Positions 42,563 to 50,566 of a stretch of 64,000 nucleotides of DNA are shown piece after piece. The DNA comes from Sphingomonas adhaesiva. GTDB taxonomy: Bacteria > Pseudomonadota > Alphaproteobacteria > Sphingomonadales > Sphingomonadaceae. Position numbers and translations under genes: made by a program. The first letter of the stretch is position 1, and each line of letters begins with the position of its first letter. The stretch covers positions 124,001-188,000 of the forward strand of contig NZ_NWVC01000001.1 of assembly GCF_002374855.1 (NCBI RefSeq), written 5' to 3'. The notes beneath the pieces were generated by a model. That model was not told the origin of the DNA. It did not search any database and worked only from the letters and a program-made list of their open reading frames with translations.

Positions 42563-43237
42563 TCAGTTGAGCGGGACGTGCATCTGTTCCGCGCGATCCT
42601 CCAGCGGCTTGGCGAAGCCGTCGGCGATCTTGCCCAGCGCGTGGACATTGTCGAGCGTGCGCGGCGAGGCGCCGGACAGATACGCCGCATTGTACGCCAG
42701 CCCGGAGATCGGGCCGCCGGTGATCCGGTCGACATGCCGGGTGACGTCCGCCAGCGACTTGTCGAGCGCGGCCTGTTGACGGTCGGGGTTGCCGACCGAG
42801 GCGACGCGCTCGCCGGAGGCATCGACCAATTGCCCCTGCGCATTGTAGCTGTAGGCCGGATTGACCTGCGTCACGTCGGGCGCGAGCGCCGCGGGAGTGG
42901 TCACCTGCTGCGGCAGCGACGGCGTGGTCAGCGCGGCGGCGTCGATCGCGCTATGCAGCCGCCCGACATCGACCGCGGACAGATCGCGCTCGATCGCGGC
43001 CTGAACCTGCGCACCGAAGGCGGGGTTGGTGGCGTTCAGCCCGGCGACCAGCCCGCCGAGCGCGTCGGTGTTCACCCCGTTGGGGCCGCGCACCGCATCG
43101 ACCATCGCCTCCGCGACCCGATCGGCATCCGGCCCGCGCGAGGCGGCGGCGGCCTGTTCGGCGGCGTTCGCGCCGCTGCTGGCGCTGCTGGCGCCGACAC
43201 CTCCGACCCCGCCGACGCCATCGTTCGAATCGCTCAT
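42563..43237 (-). CDS. Orphan Ala/Gly-rich protein of unknown function (224 aa)
   Basis: I do not recognise this gene. ATG 43237 has a strong AGGAGAAG site, which sets the start (a longer frame to 43258 is possible). The product is acidic, rich in Ala and Gly, has no signal peptide, Cys-rich motif or membrane segment, and begins with a Gly/Ser-rich tail. The middle (ASGERVASVGNPDRQQAALDK) and end look helical. It converges with the HPP gene. Codon use is normal for the window. A secreted-effector or phage-type origin has no support beyond the unusual composition. Confidence 0.65.
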   Translation of the reverse strand: MSDSNDGVGGVGGVGASSASSGANAAEQAAAASRGPDADRVAEAMVDAVRGPNGVNTDALGGLVAGLNATNPAFGAQVQAAIERDLSAVDVGRLHSAIDAAALTTPSLPQQVTTPAALAPDVTQVNPAYSYNAQGQLVDASGERVASVGNPDRQQAALDKSLADVTRHVDRITGGPISGLAYNAAYLSGASPRTLDNVHALGKIADGFAKPLEDRAEQMHVPLN

Positions 43238-43649
43238 CGTCTTCTCCTGTGCGACCATGGAAGAGTGGGGCGATAATGGGGGCGATCGGGCGGATTGGCG
43301 CTAGTCGATCCGACTAAGCGGGGTGGGGGCGCGGGAGCGGTCGGCTTTGCGAGACCTTTGCCGGCGCGGTTTTTGTGCTGGTCTTCGTCGTCACCTTGGC
43401 GAAGGCGGGACCTGTGCAAAACCCCCGCCGTCATGCCGGACCTGTTCCGGCATCCATCTTTCCGCATACGCGCAAGCACCTGCTTTTGCGGAACAGTGGA
43501 CCCCGGAACAAGGCTCTCCTGAGCGAAGTCGAAGGGTTCGGGGTGACGAAAGGGAGCGGCCTGTGCGTTCGTTGCACCGTGGATGCCGGAACAGGTCCGG
43601 CATGACGGGGTGGCTTTTACGGAGGCCGGTTCGACAGGCCGGGCCGCGA
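43238..43649. repeat. Intergenic region with composite REP/BIME-like repeats
   Basis: No gene is supported here. Bases 43430-43547 repeat the layout of the 33643 element (GTCATGCCGGAC... left arm, ...GGGGTGAC right arm), but the right arm is interrupted by about 26 bases including CCTGAGCGAAGTCGAAGG. Bases 43574-43606 are a further half-element, in the same orientation as a left arm reversed. Short frames crossing the repeats are not real. Confidence 0.75.
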
Positions 43650-44087
43650 TCAGGCGGCGTAGCGCTCCGCGGTGTCGCGGATCAGCGCGATCATGTTCGG
43701 GATGCCCTGCGTCCGGTTGGAACTGAGCTGCGATTTCAGGTCGAACGGCGCCAGGGCGGCGGGGATGTCGGTGGCGGTGATGGCGGCGGGCGCGCGGTCC
43801 TGCACGGTCAGCAGCACCAGCGCGATGATCCCCTTGGTGATCGCGGCGTTGCTGTCGGCCAGGAAATGCAGCGTGCCGTCGTCGGCGACGGTGGGATAGA
43901 CCCATACCGACGCCGAACAGCCGCGCACCAGGGTGGCATCGGTCTTCAGCGCGTCGGGCATCGGTTCCAGCGCGCGGCCCAGCTCGACCAGCAGCCGGTA
44001 GCGATCGTCCCCCTCCAGGAATTCATATTCCTCGCGGACGTCATCGAGCGTGGGCTGGGGAGGGGGCGGGGTCGCAGCGTCGGTCAT
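43650..44087 (-). CDS. SufE-family sulfur acceptor protein
   Basis: SufE takes persulfide sulfur from the cysteine desulfurase SufS and passes it to the SufBCD scaffold for iron-sulfur cluster assembly. The 145-residue product (ATG 44087; a start at 44096 is possible) has the active Cys in LVRGCSASVWVYP and the family core GIIALVLLTVQ. The end, IPNMIALIRDTAERYAA, is also typical. No suf genes are adjacent. It lies at the end of the Psp operon strand, 50 bases after a small membrane protein, and may be read through from it. Confidence 0.88.
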   Translation of the reverse strand: MTDAATPPPPQPTLDDVREEYEFLEGDDRYRLLVELGRALEPMPDALKTDATLVRGCSASVWVYPTVADDGTLHFLADSNAAITKGIIALVLLTVQDRAPAAITATDIPAALAPFDLKSQLSSNRTQGIPNMIALIRDTAERYAA

Positions 44088-44137
44088 CGCCCGCATCGCC
44101 TACCCGCGCGCCGCGCGGGCGGCAACTGTCGCGGGCG

Positions 44138-44383
44138 TCACAGGTCGACGCCCGCGGCGATCGCCTCCAGCTTGCGGATGCGTTCCTTGAGGTCCGCGAT
44201 CTCGATCCGCGCGCTGGCGGACGGGGCGGCGATGCGGGGCAGGTGCCCCTCGCCATCGGCGCGCAGCTGCTGCTGCTTGAGCTGGAGCCAGCCGCGCCAG
44301 CCGTTGAGCGTGGCGGCGATCAGCATCGCCAGCCCGGCCAGCGTCGCGGTGGCCATGATGACGTAGAATACGGGATCGGACAT
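44138..44383 (-). CDS. Small PspB-like membrane/coiled-coil protein (81 aa), third downstream copy
   Basis: One N-terminal membrane segment (VFYVIMATATLAGLAMLIAA) is followed by a cytosolic stretch ending in a short coiled coil (ARIEIADLKERIRKLEAIA). The layout (membrane anchor then heptad helix) is that of PspB, although sequence identity is low. It is the last of three such genes after pspC on the same strand. The likely role is binding PspA or PspC at the membrane. This is inference from layout and operon position. Confidence 0.6.
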   Translation of the reverse strand: MSDPVFYVIMATATLAGLAMLIAATLNGWRGWLQLKQQQLRADGEGHLPRIAAPSASARIEIADLKERIRKLEAIAAGVDL

Positions 44384-44420
44384 GACGGCCTTATCCTTCC
44401 GGCGGACGTTCGCGGGGCGA

Positions 44421-44675
44421 TCAGCGGTCGCGCAGCTGCTCGATCTGGCGTTCCAGATCGGCGTTCGCGTGCTGATCGGTGATGACGCGTTCCAGGACGG
44501 CGACGCGTTCCTTGAGCTGGCGGACCTCGTCCTGCGCGCGCATCGCATCGGCAGGCTGAAGGTGCGGGGTGCCGCCCTGGTCGGCGATCCGCGCCATCGC
44601 GCGATAGCGTTCCTGCAGCACCCGGCCGATCATCGCGATGAACACGATCGCGACGACCATCGAAAACGGACCCAT
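44421..44675 (-). CDS. Small PspB-like membrane/coiled-coil protein (84 aa), second downstream copy
   Basis: An N-terminal membrane helix (MVVAIVFIAMIGRVL) leads to a coiled coil with VRQLKERVAVLERV and a tail RQIEQLRDR. The phrase LERxxxD...RQIEQLRD is shared with the neighbour at 44705 and echoes the VERIVAADNP region of the PspB gene at 45400. These shared blocks suggest duplication from a PspB ancestor. It lies 29 bases after the 44705 gene stop, on the same strand as pspABC. Confidence 0.65.
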   Translation of the reverse strand: MGPFSMVVAIVFIAMIGRVLQERYRAMARIADQGGTPHLQPADAMRAQDEVRQLKERVAVLERVITDQHANADLERQIEQLRDR

Positions 44676-44704
44676 GTGTGAAACTCCCTCCTCTGGCGAC
44701 GCGC

Positions 44705-44992
44705 TCAGTTGAGCCGGTCGTCGCGCAATTGCTCGATCTGGCGATGCAGGTCGGTGCCGCTGTCGGTGGCGATCCGTTCGAGGACGCGCACCCGCGCCTC
44801 CAGCCGTTCGGTCTGCGCGGCATATTGCGCCGCCTTCTCCGCGGTGGCGGCGGTCAGCGCACTGGCCATCCGTTCCTTGTGCACCAGCCAGCGTTTGAAC
44901 ATCTCGCTGCCCACGCCCAGGATCACCGGCAGGCCGATGACGACGAACGCCAGCATGAAGATGGTGAAACCGTTCAGGTGATCGACGTTCAT
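44705..44992 (-). CDS. Small PspB-like membrane/coiled-coil protein (95 aa), first downstream copy
   Basis: The N-terminal segment IFMLAFVVIGLPVILGVG is a membrane helix; its IGLP also occurs at the same place in PspB (FIGLPWVILHY). A long helix follows (KAAQYAAQTERLEARVRVLER) and the ending DLHRQIEQLRDDRLN. It starts 27 bases after the pspC stop. It is probably a duplicated PspB-type protein at the inner membrane. No enzyme motif is seen. Confidence 0.65.
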   Translation of the reverse strand: MNVDHLNGFTIFMLAFVVIGLPVILGVGSEMFKRWLVHKERMASALTAATAEKAAQYAAQTERLEARVRVLERIATDSGTDLHRQIEQLRDDRLN

Positions 44993-45019
44993 CCCAGCCT
45001 CCGTCGTGGCGCCAGCGTC

Positions 45020-45400
45020 CTAGCGCAGGCTCTCGATCTCATTGGCCAGCGCGCTGTTGCGGCTGGTATAGTGCAGCTCGATATCGGCCAGCCTGCGGTC
45101 CAGCTCGCGGAACTTGGAGCGGACCTCCGCGGTGGAGCGCGTCGGATTGGTGCGCACGCCCTGCCAGAATTTCTGGTCGGCGCGGTCCTGGTACAGGCCC
45201 AGCGGCTTGGGCTCGGCCATCCACGCGATCAGCGCATAGGCGATCAGCGTCCAGGGAAAGCCGCCGGCGAGCGTCAGCAGGATCATCGCGATGCGGACCC
45301 AGATGACCTCGATCCCGGTATAGTCGGCGATCCCGGCGCACACGCCCTTCCACTTGGCGTCCTGCTTATCGAGATAGAATTTGGTGCGGCTGTCGGACAT
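45020..45400 (-). CDS. pspC: Phage shock protein C (PspC domain)
   Basis: PspC is an inner-membrane regulator that helps relieve PspA repression of PspF when the membrane is stressed. The 126-residue product has the PspC core KWKGVCAGIADYTGIEVIWVR with a hydrophobic hairpin behind it (IAMILLTLAGGFPWTLIAYALIAW). A cytosolic tail (residues 70-126) is helical. ATG 45400 overlaps the pspB TGA by one base, so the two are coupled. A longer frame from 45628 is a pspB shadow. Confidence 0.92.
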   Translation of the reverse strand: MSDSRTKFYLDKQDAKWKGVCAGIADYTGIEVIWVRIAMILLTLAGGFPWTLIAYALIAWMAEPKPLGLYQDRADQKFWQGVRTNPTRSTAEVRSKFRELDRRLADIELHYTSRNSALANEIESLR

Positions 45401-45684
45401 CAGTTCCTCCGCTGCGACGGGGCGTCGAGGCGATAGTCGGGCTGCGAGCGATAGTCGGCCATGCCCGGGCGGAAATCGGGATTGTCGGCGGCGACGATCC
45501 GCTCGACGGTGGTGACGCGGTCCTCCAGCCGGCGGGCGAGATTGTACATCTCGTCCAGCAGCCGTTCGTCCTCGTCGGTGATCCGCGGCGCGGTCTTCCA
45601 CCGCGTGACGTAATGCAGGATCACCCACGGCAGGCCGATGAAGATCGAGGTGATCGCGATCAGCGGTACGACGATATCTTCCAT
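45400..45684 (-). CDS. pspB: Phage shock protein B
   Basis: PspB works with PspC at the inner membrane to bind PspA under stress. The 94-residue product has a membrane helix (IAITSIFIGLPWVILHYVTRW) and the family helix EMYNLARRLEDRVTTVERIVAADNPDF, which mirrors the E. coli PspB ending around LDAEHPNW. ATG 45684 has a GAGGGG site, and a TTG at 45693 is less likely. It lies five bases after the pspA stop. It is about 20 residues longer than E. coli PspB at the C-terminus. Confidence 0.9.
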   Translation of the reverse strand: MEDIVVPLIAITSIFIGLPWVILHYVTRWKTAPRITDEDERLLDEMYNLARRLEDRVTTVERIVAADNPDFRPGMADYRSQPDYRLDAPSQRRN

Positions 45685-45689
45685 GCCCC

Positions 45690-46352
45690 TCAACCTTCCT
45701 TGTTCATGCGGGCCTTGAGCGCGGCCAGTTCGGCGTCGATCCTGTCGTTGGAGCGCAGATCCTCGAACTCGTCCTCCAGCGTGCGGGGCGCCAGGCCCAT
45801 CGCCTCGGCGCGGCCCTCCGCCTCGTCGGCGCGGCGTTCCAGGATGTCGAAGCGGCTGAACGCCTCATGCGTCTTCGGCCCGTTCCACATCTCGCGCAGG
45901 CGCGCCTTGGTGTTGGCGCTTTCCAGCCGGGTGGCGATCGCATTCTGCTTCGCGCGCGCCTCGCGCAGCTTGTTCTGCAGTTTGGCGATATCCTCCTCGG
46001 AACTGCGCAGCGCATCCTCCAGCACCGTCACCTCGGACGTCAGCTGAGCGGCCATTTCGGCAGCCTTGCGGCGTTCGACCAGCGCGGCCTTGGCCAGATC
46101 CTCGCGGTTCTTGGACAGCGCCAGCTCGGCCTTTTCGGTCCAGCTCGCCTCCAGGTCCGCCAGCTTCTGGATGTGGCGCCGCATCTCCTTCTGGTCGGCG
46201 ATGGTGCGCGCGGCGGAGGCGCGCACCTCGACCAGGGTCTCCTCCATTTCGAGGATGATCATGCGAACCATCTTCGCCGGGTCGTCCGCCCTGTCGAGCA
46301 GCTCGGCCATGTTGGCGGCGACGATGTCGCGGGTGCGGGAGAAAATGCCCAT
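45690..46352 (-). CDS. pspA: Phage shock protein A (PspA/IM30)
   Basis: PspA binds and stabilises stressed inner membrane as large oligomers and, when free, inhibits PspF. The 220-residue product is almost wholly helical. It starts MGIFSRTRDIVAANMAELLD, the amphipathic membrane-binding helix of the family, followed by DPAKMVRMIILEMEE. The middle has long heptads (AELALSKNREDLAKAALVERR). The end LAALKARMNKEG is typical of proteobacterial PspA. It is preceded by an 11-base hairpin and a small exported-peptide gene, and upstream of those is a sigma-54 promoter. Confidence 0.95.
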   Translation of the reverse strand: MGIFSRTRDIVAANMAELLDRADDPAKMVRMIILEMEETLVEVRASAARTIADQKEMRRHIQKLADLEASWTEKAELALSKNREDLAKAALVERRKAAEMAAQLTSEVTVLEDALRSSEEDIAKLQNKLREARAKQNAIATRLESANTKARLREMWNGPKTHEAFSRFDILERRADEAEGRAEAMGLAPRTLEDEFEDLRSNDRIDAELAALKARMNKEG

Positions 46353-46398
46353 TCGATACGGACTCCTGGGGTTACGCGATCCATCCTAGCGGATCGGA

Positions 46399-46431
46399 CG
46401 GGGCACGGGGAGGGTCTGTTCCCGTGCCCCG
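46399..46431 (-). terminator. Strong hairpin between the 48-aa ORF and pspA (attenuator or mRNA stabiliser)
   Basis: Bases 46399-46409 pair perfectly with 46421-46431 (11 base pairs, 11-base loop). No U-run follows on the minus strand, so partial termination, processing or protection of the upstream message end are all possible. Confidence 0.65.
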
Positions 46432-46439
46432 CCCTGCGT

Positions 46440-46586
46440 TCACGCCACCGCGTGAACGGTCGCGGACGGTGCGCCGACCGGGGCCGTCGCCGGGCCGACC
46501 GCGCCCAGCACCATGGTGGTGCTGACGATGACGGTCAGGGCGATGGCGGCCAGTCGCGCGCCGAAGCTGTTGGTGGTGTTGGTCAT
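46440..46586 (-). CDS. 48-residue exported or membrane micropeptide, first gene of the Psp transcript
   Basis: ATG 46586 has a strong GAGGAGAT site. The peptide has a short polar N-terminus with one Arg, a hydrophobic stretch (LAAIALTVIVSTTMVLGAV) and an Ala/Pro/Thr-rich tail. It could be a signal peptide with a small mature product, or a single-pass membrane peptide. It begins 62 bases after the sigma-54 promoter and is the first gene of that transcript. No family is recognised. Its place suggests a role in, or induction by, envelope stress. Confidence 0.7.
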   Translation of the reverse strand: MTNTTNSFGARLAAIALTVIVSTTMVLGAVGPATAPVGAPSATVHAVA

Positions 46587-46647
46587 GGCGGTATCTCCTC
46601 GATCTGAACCTTGTGCGCCGTCGTTGCGGCGCCGATGCCCATTGCAT

Positions 46648-46663
46648 TGCACGGGGCGTGCCA
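46648..46663 (-). promoter_or_regulatory. Sigma-54 promoter of the psp operon
   Basis: Minus-strand TGGCACG-CCCC-GTGCA matches the sigma-54 consensus TGGCACG-N4-TTGCA, with GG and GC ten bases apart. It sits between divergent pspF and the psp genes, as in E. coli. Confidence 0.88.
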
Positions 46664-46753
46664 ATTGCAAAAACGGCGGATTTGCGTGGGCTGCGCGCAA
46701 TTGTTGATCTTTGCGGTTGCCACCGCTTGGGGAATCGCGCCAGATATTGGCAT

Positions 46754-47842
46754 ATGAAGCGGACGAAGCAGGTCATCGGTCAGTCGGGGGCGTTCCTGGA
46801 CGCGCTGGAGCGCGCCAGCCGTGCCGCGATGCTCGACCGGCCGGTGCTGGTGATCGGCGAGCGCGGCACCGGCAAGGAACTGGTCGCGGAACGGCTCCAC
46901 CATCTGTCCGGGCGCTGGGACCAGCCGCTGGTGACGATGAACTGCGCCGCGCTGCCCGAGACGCTGATCGAGGCGGAACTGTTCGGGCACGAGGCCGGGT
47001 CGTTCACCGGCGCCAGCAAGGCGCGCGTCGGGCGGTTCGAGGAAGCCGACGGCGGCACGCTGTTCCTCGACGAGCTGGGCACGCTGTCGATGGGGGCGCA
47101 GGAGCGGCTGTTGCGCGCGGTGGAATATGGCGAGGTCACGCGGATCGGCTCGTCACGCCCGATCCGCGTCGACGTGCGCATCGTCGCGGCGACCAACGAG
47201 CATCTGCCCGACCGGGTGGAGGCCAACACGTTCCGCGCCGATTTGCTCGACCGATTGTCGTTCGAGGTGGTGACGCTGCCCCCGCTGCGCGCGCGGCGCA
47301 GCGACATTCCGGTGCTGGCCGACCATTTCGGGCGGCGCATGGCCGCCGAGCTGGAACGCGAGGAGTGGGACGGCTTCACCGAGGAGGCAATGGCGGCGAT
47401 GCTGGACTATCGCTGGCCGGGCAACGTGCGCGAATTGCGCAACGTGGTGGAGCGCGCGGTCTATCGCTGGGATCGCGGCGGCGCGGTGGGGGAGGTGGAG
47501 TTCGACCCCTTCGCCTCACCCTATCGCCCCGCGACGCCCAACCGTCAGACGGTGCCCGCCGCCGCGCCCGAGCAGCGCGAGCTGTCCGCCCCGCGATCCG
47601 CGCAGGCCGCCGCGGCAGGGCCGGCGGAGCGCGCGCCGGAGGGCGATGGCGACGACGTGGCGGCGTGCGACGTCGGCCCGTCCGATTTCAAGAGCCGCGT
47701 GGCGCTGTTCGAACGCGACCTGCTGGCGCGATCGCTGGCCGAGCACCGTTTCAACCAGCGCGCCACCGCCGAGGCGCTGGGGCTGACGTACGACCAGTTG
47801 CGCCACGCGTTGCGCCGCCACGACCTGATCGGCAGCGCCTGA
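46754..47842 (+). CDS. pspF: Psp operon activator PspF (sigma-54 enhancer-binding protein)
   Basis: PspF is a bacterial enhancer-binding ATPase that opens sigma-54 promoters of psp genes; PspA inhibits it. The 362-residue product has no N-terminal sensor domain, as expected. The Walker A motif GERGTGKE is at 35-42, and the sigma-54 contact loop is GSFTGA at 82-87 (GAFTGA in E. coli, a tolerated change). Walker B is GGTLFLDEL. A linker of about 80 residues, rich in Ala/Pro and longer than usual, precedes a Fis-type DNA-binding helix-turn-helix (RATAEALGLTYDQLRHAL). It is transcribed away from the psp genes. Confidence 0.92.
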   Translation: MKRTKQVIGQSGAFLDALERASRAAMLDRPVLVIGERGTGKELVAERLHHLSGRWDQPLVTMNCAALPETLIEAELFGHEAGSFTGASKARVGRFEEADGGTLFLDELGTLSMGAQERLLRAVEYGEVTRIGSSRPIRVDVRIVAATNEHLPDRVEANTFRADLLDRLSFEVVTLPPLRARRSDIPVLADHFGRRMAAELEREEWDGFTEEAMAAMLDYRWPGNVRELRNVVERAVYRWDRGGAVGEVEFDPFASPYRPATPNRQTVPAAAPEQRELSAPRSAQAAAAGPAERAPEGDGDDVAACDVGPSDFKSRVALFERDLLARSLAEHRFNQRATAEALGLTYDQLRHALRRHDLIGSA

Positions 47843-47926
47843 CGCGATCGGAGCGGTTGCGTAACGAGCCGGGGGGAGCCATTTGGGGCGCGTCGCGTTG
47901 CCTGACGCGGATCAAAGGAGGATTCC

Positions 47927-48538
47927 ATGGCTTTCGAACTCCCGCCGCTTCCCTATGCCTATGACGCGCTGGAGCCGGTCATCTCCAAGGAGACGATGAC
48001 CTTCCACCATGACAAGCACCATGCCGCCTATACCGCCAAGCTGAACGAGGGCGTCGCCGCCGATCCCAAGCTGGAAGGCAAGTCGATCGAGGAGATCCTC
48101 GGCATGATCTCGACGCTGCCGCCGCTGGTGCGCAACAACGGCGGCGGTTTCTGGAACCACGACTTCTTCTGGAAGATCATGGCGCCCAAGGGTTCGACGC
48201 AGCCGTCGGGCAAGCTGGCCGAGGCGATCGAGGCGTTCGGCGGCTTGGACAAGCTGAAGGACGAGTTCAACACCAAGGGTGCGGGCCAGTTCGGTTCGGG
48301 CTGGGCGTGGGTGATCGCGGACGCCTCGGGCGCGCTGAAGGTCACGTCGACCCCGAACCAGGACAACCCGCTGATGGACGATGCCAAGGAAAAGGGCACG
48401 CCGATCCTGGGCAACGACGTGTGGGAACACGCCTACTACCTCACCTACATGAACGACCGCCCCGGCTATCTGAAGGCGTGGTGGGACGTGGTGAACTGGG
48501 ACGAGGCCGGCCGCCGGTACGACGCCGCCGTCGCCTGA
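47927..48538 (+). CDS. sodB: Superoxide dismutase (Fe/Mn family)
   Basis: This enzyme converts superoxide to oxygen and hydrogen peroxide in the cytoplasm. The 203-residue product has the metal ligands His27 (TFHHDKHH), His in WNHDFFW, and Asp and His in NDVWEHAYYL. Residues around the metal (AGQFGSGWAWV) favour the iron form, as in alphaproteobacterial SodB, but metal choice cannot be read from sequence alone. The ribosome site AAAGGAGGATT is excellent. It is monocistronic, followed by two hairpins ending in a U-run. Confidence 0.96.
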   Translation: MAFELPPLPYAYDALEPVISKETMTFHHDKHHAAYTAKLNEGVAADPKLEGKSIEEILGMISTLPPLVRNNGGGFWNHDFFWKIMAPKGSTQPSGKLAEAIEAFGGLDKLKDEFNTKGAGQFGSGWAWVIADASGALKVTSTPNQDNPLMDDAKEKGTPILGNDVWEHAYYLTYMNDRPGYLKAWWDVVNWDEAGRRYDAAVA

Positions 48539-48543
48539 TGACG

Positions 48544-48600
48544 CGCCGCGATCCGGCCGGATCGCGGCGAGAAGGGGGCCGGGCGACCGGCCCCCTTTTT
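48544..48600 (+). terminator. Tandem hairpins: palindrome then intrinsic terminator of sodB
   Basis: A perfect 26-base palindrome spans 48544-48569. It is followed by an 11-base stem (48572-48582 with 48587-48597, GCGA loop) running into a T-run to 48600. The second is a textbook intrinsic terminator. Confidence 0.92.
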
Positions 48601-48711
48601 CACGCCCGGGCGGCGGCGCCGTGGCGGGCGGGGACGGGTCAACGCGCCATTTACCGGATATTACACTTGTGAAGGCATGTTCCCGGCGACCTATCGGAGA
48701 ACCGGGCCGCC

Positions 48712-50538
48712 ATGCTGACTTCCCTGCCCATCTCGCGAAAGCTCGCGGGGGCGTTTGCCATCATCATCGCCGTCGTGCTGGCGATGATGCTCGTGCTGTG
48801 GGGCGTCCTGGGGCGGATCGAGAGCACCAGCACCAGCAGCGTGCGCGGGCAGGACGTGCTGGCGCAGACGCTGGAGATGGAGATCGCCATCCTGCGGCAG
48901 AACAGCCAGATGCGCGGCTTCCTGATTACCGGCGACGAATCCTACCTGACGCAGTATCGCGAGGCGGTCGAGCAGGGCGGGGCAGCGGTCGCCAAGCTGA
49001 ACGGCTTCCTGGCCGATGCCCCGGAGGATCTGGCCAAGGTGGCGCAATCGCAGCGCAAGAGCGTCGAATGGCGCGAACGTTTCGGCAACCGGCTGATCGC
49101 GCTGTCGCGTGGCGACCGGATGGAGGCGCAGGCGGAATTGCGCGCGGTCAGCAAGCAGGCGACCGTGCTGCCGGTGCTGGCGCCGCTGCGCGCGCTGCGC
49201 AAGCAGGAAGTGGAGCGGAGCGAGATCGCCCGCAGCGATCGCGAGGCGGCGCTGGCGGGCGGCAAGATCGCGCTGGTGCTGGGCGCGCTGGTCATGATCG
49301 GTGGCGCCGTGGCGGTGTCGATCGTGCTGACGCGGCTGCTGGCGCGGCCGATCGTGCGGCTGACCGGCGTCATGGACACGCTGGCCAAGGGCGGCAACAG
49401 CATCGAGGTGCCCGACACGGAGCGCGGCGACGAAATCGGCAGCATGTCGCGCGCGGTGGAAGTGTTCCGCGCGGCGGCGATCGCCAAGGCGGCGGCGGAT
49501 GCCGAACAGGAGGCGGTGGTGGCGGAAGTCGGCCAGGCGCTGTCGCGGCTGGCGGATTCGGACCTGCGGGTGGAGATCCGCAACTTCCCGCCCGCCTACA
49601 CGTCGCTGGAACGCGACTTCAACACCGCGGTATCGCGCCTGTCGGCGGCGCTGAGCACGGTGCGCGGCAGCGCCGGCGGGATCGCCACCAGCACCGCCGA
49701 AATGCATGCGGCCACCAACGACCTGGCGCAGCGCGCCGAGCAGCAGGCCGCCGCGCTGGCGCAAAGCGCCGCCGCGGTGGGGGAGATCGCATCGTCGGTG
49801 CGCGGAACCGCCGACCAGGCGCAGACTGCGGCCGGCGCCGTCCGCCGCACGACCGACAATGTGCGCAAGAGCGAGGACATCGTGCGGCGCACGGTGACCG
49901 CGATCGGCGATATCGAACGGTCGTCGAACGAGATCGCGGAGATCATCGCGCTGATCGACGGGCTGTCGTTCCAGACCAACCTGCTGGCGCTCAACGCCGG
50001 GGTCGAGGCGGCGCGCGCGGGCGATGCGGGCAAGGGCTTCGCGGTGGTCGCCAGCGAGGTGCGTGCGCTGGCCGAACGCTCCGCCAATGCCGCGCGCGAC
50101 ATCAACGCGCGGATCACCACCACGGTCGACCGCGTGCGCAGCGGCGTGCAGCTGGCGCAGGAAACCGACCAGTCGCTGCGCGCGATCACCACCGGCATCG
50201 ACGAGATCGCCGGCGTCGTCACGATCATCGCCGACAGCGCGGAATTGCAGGCGTCGAGCATCGGCCAAGTCAACATCGCGATCGGCGAGATGGACAGCGC
50301 CACCCAGGCCAATGCCGCGATGGTCGAGGAAGTGACCGCCGCCTGCCGCCTGCTGACCGACGAGACGGTCACGCTGGAGCAGCAGGTCAACCGGTTCCAG
50401 ACCAAGGACTCCGCGCCCGCCGCGGCCCGTCCGCGCAGCGCCCCGGTGCGCAGCATCGCGCCGGTGCGACCGCGCGCGGCGGCGGCGCGTACCAGCGGCA
50501 ACCTGGCGGTCAAGGACGACGACTGGAACGAATTCTGA
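48712..50538 (+). CDS. Methyl-accepting chemotaxis protein with CheR-docking C-terminal tail
   Basis: A 608-residue inner-membrane chemoreceptor. The first membrane helix is at residues 10-35, a periplasmic part (about 36-185) has a CHASE3-like helical look ([15 protein letters not shown]), and the second membrane helix is at 188-210. A HAMP domain follows ([18 protein letters not shown]). The signalling hairpin tip reads [23 protein letters not shown]. Methylation helices flank it. The final residues DWNEF fit the xWxxF pentapeptide that tethers CheR in E. coli receptors. The ligand is unknown. It is not next to other chemotaxis genes. Confidence 0.92.
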   Translation: MLTSLPISRKLAGAFAIIIAVVLAMMLVLWGVLGRIESTSTSSVRGQDVLAQTLEMEIAILRQNSQMRGFLITGDESYLTQYREAVEQGGAAVAKLNGFLADAPEDLAKVAQSQRKSVEWRERFGNRLIALSRGDRMEAQAELRAVSKQATVLPVLAPLRALRKQEVERSEIARSDREAALAGGKIALVLGALVMIGGAVAVSIVLTRLLARPIVRLTGVMDTLAKGGNSIEVPDTERGDEIGSMSRAVEVFRAAAIAKAAADAEQEAVVAEVGQALSRLADSDLRVEIRNFPPAYTSLERDFNTAVSRLSAALSTVRGSAGGIATSTAEMHAATNDLAQRAEQQAAALAQSAAAVGEIASSVRGTADQAQTAAGAVRRTTDNVRKSEDIVRRTVTAIGDIERSSNEIAEIIALIDGLSFQTNLLALNAGVEAARAGDAGKGFAVVASEVRALAERSANAARDINARITTTVDRVRSGVQLAQETDQSLRAITTGIDEIAGVVTIIADSAELQASSIGQVNIAIGEMDSATQANAAMVEEVTAACRLLTDETVTLEQQVNRFQTKDSAPAAARPRSAPVRSIAPVRPRAAAARTSGNLAVKDDDWNEF

Positions 50539-50566
50539 CGTGTGCCGCCGTCCCGGTGCGGGGGCG

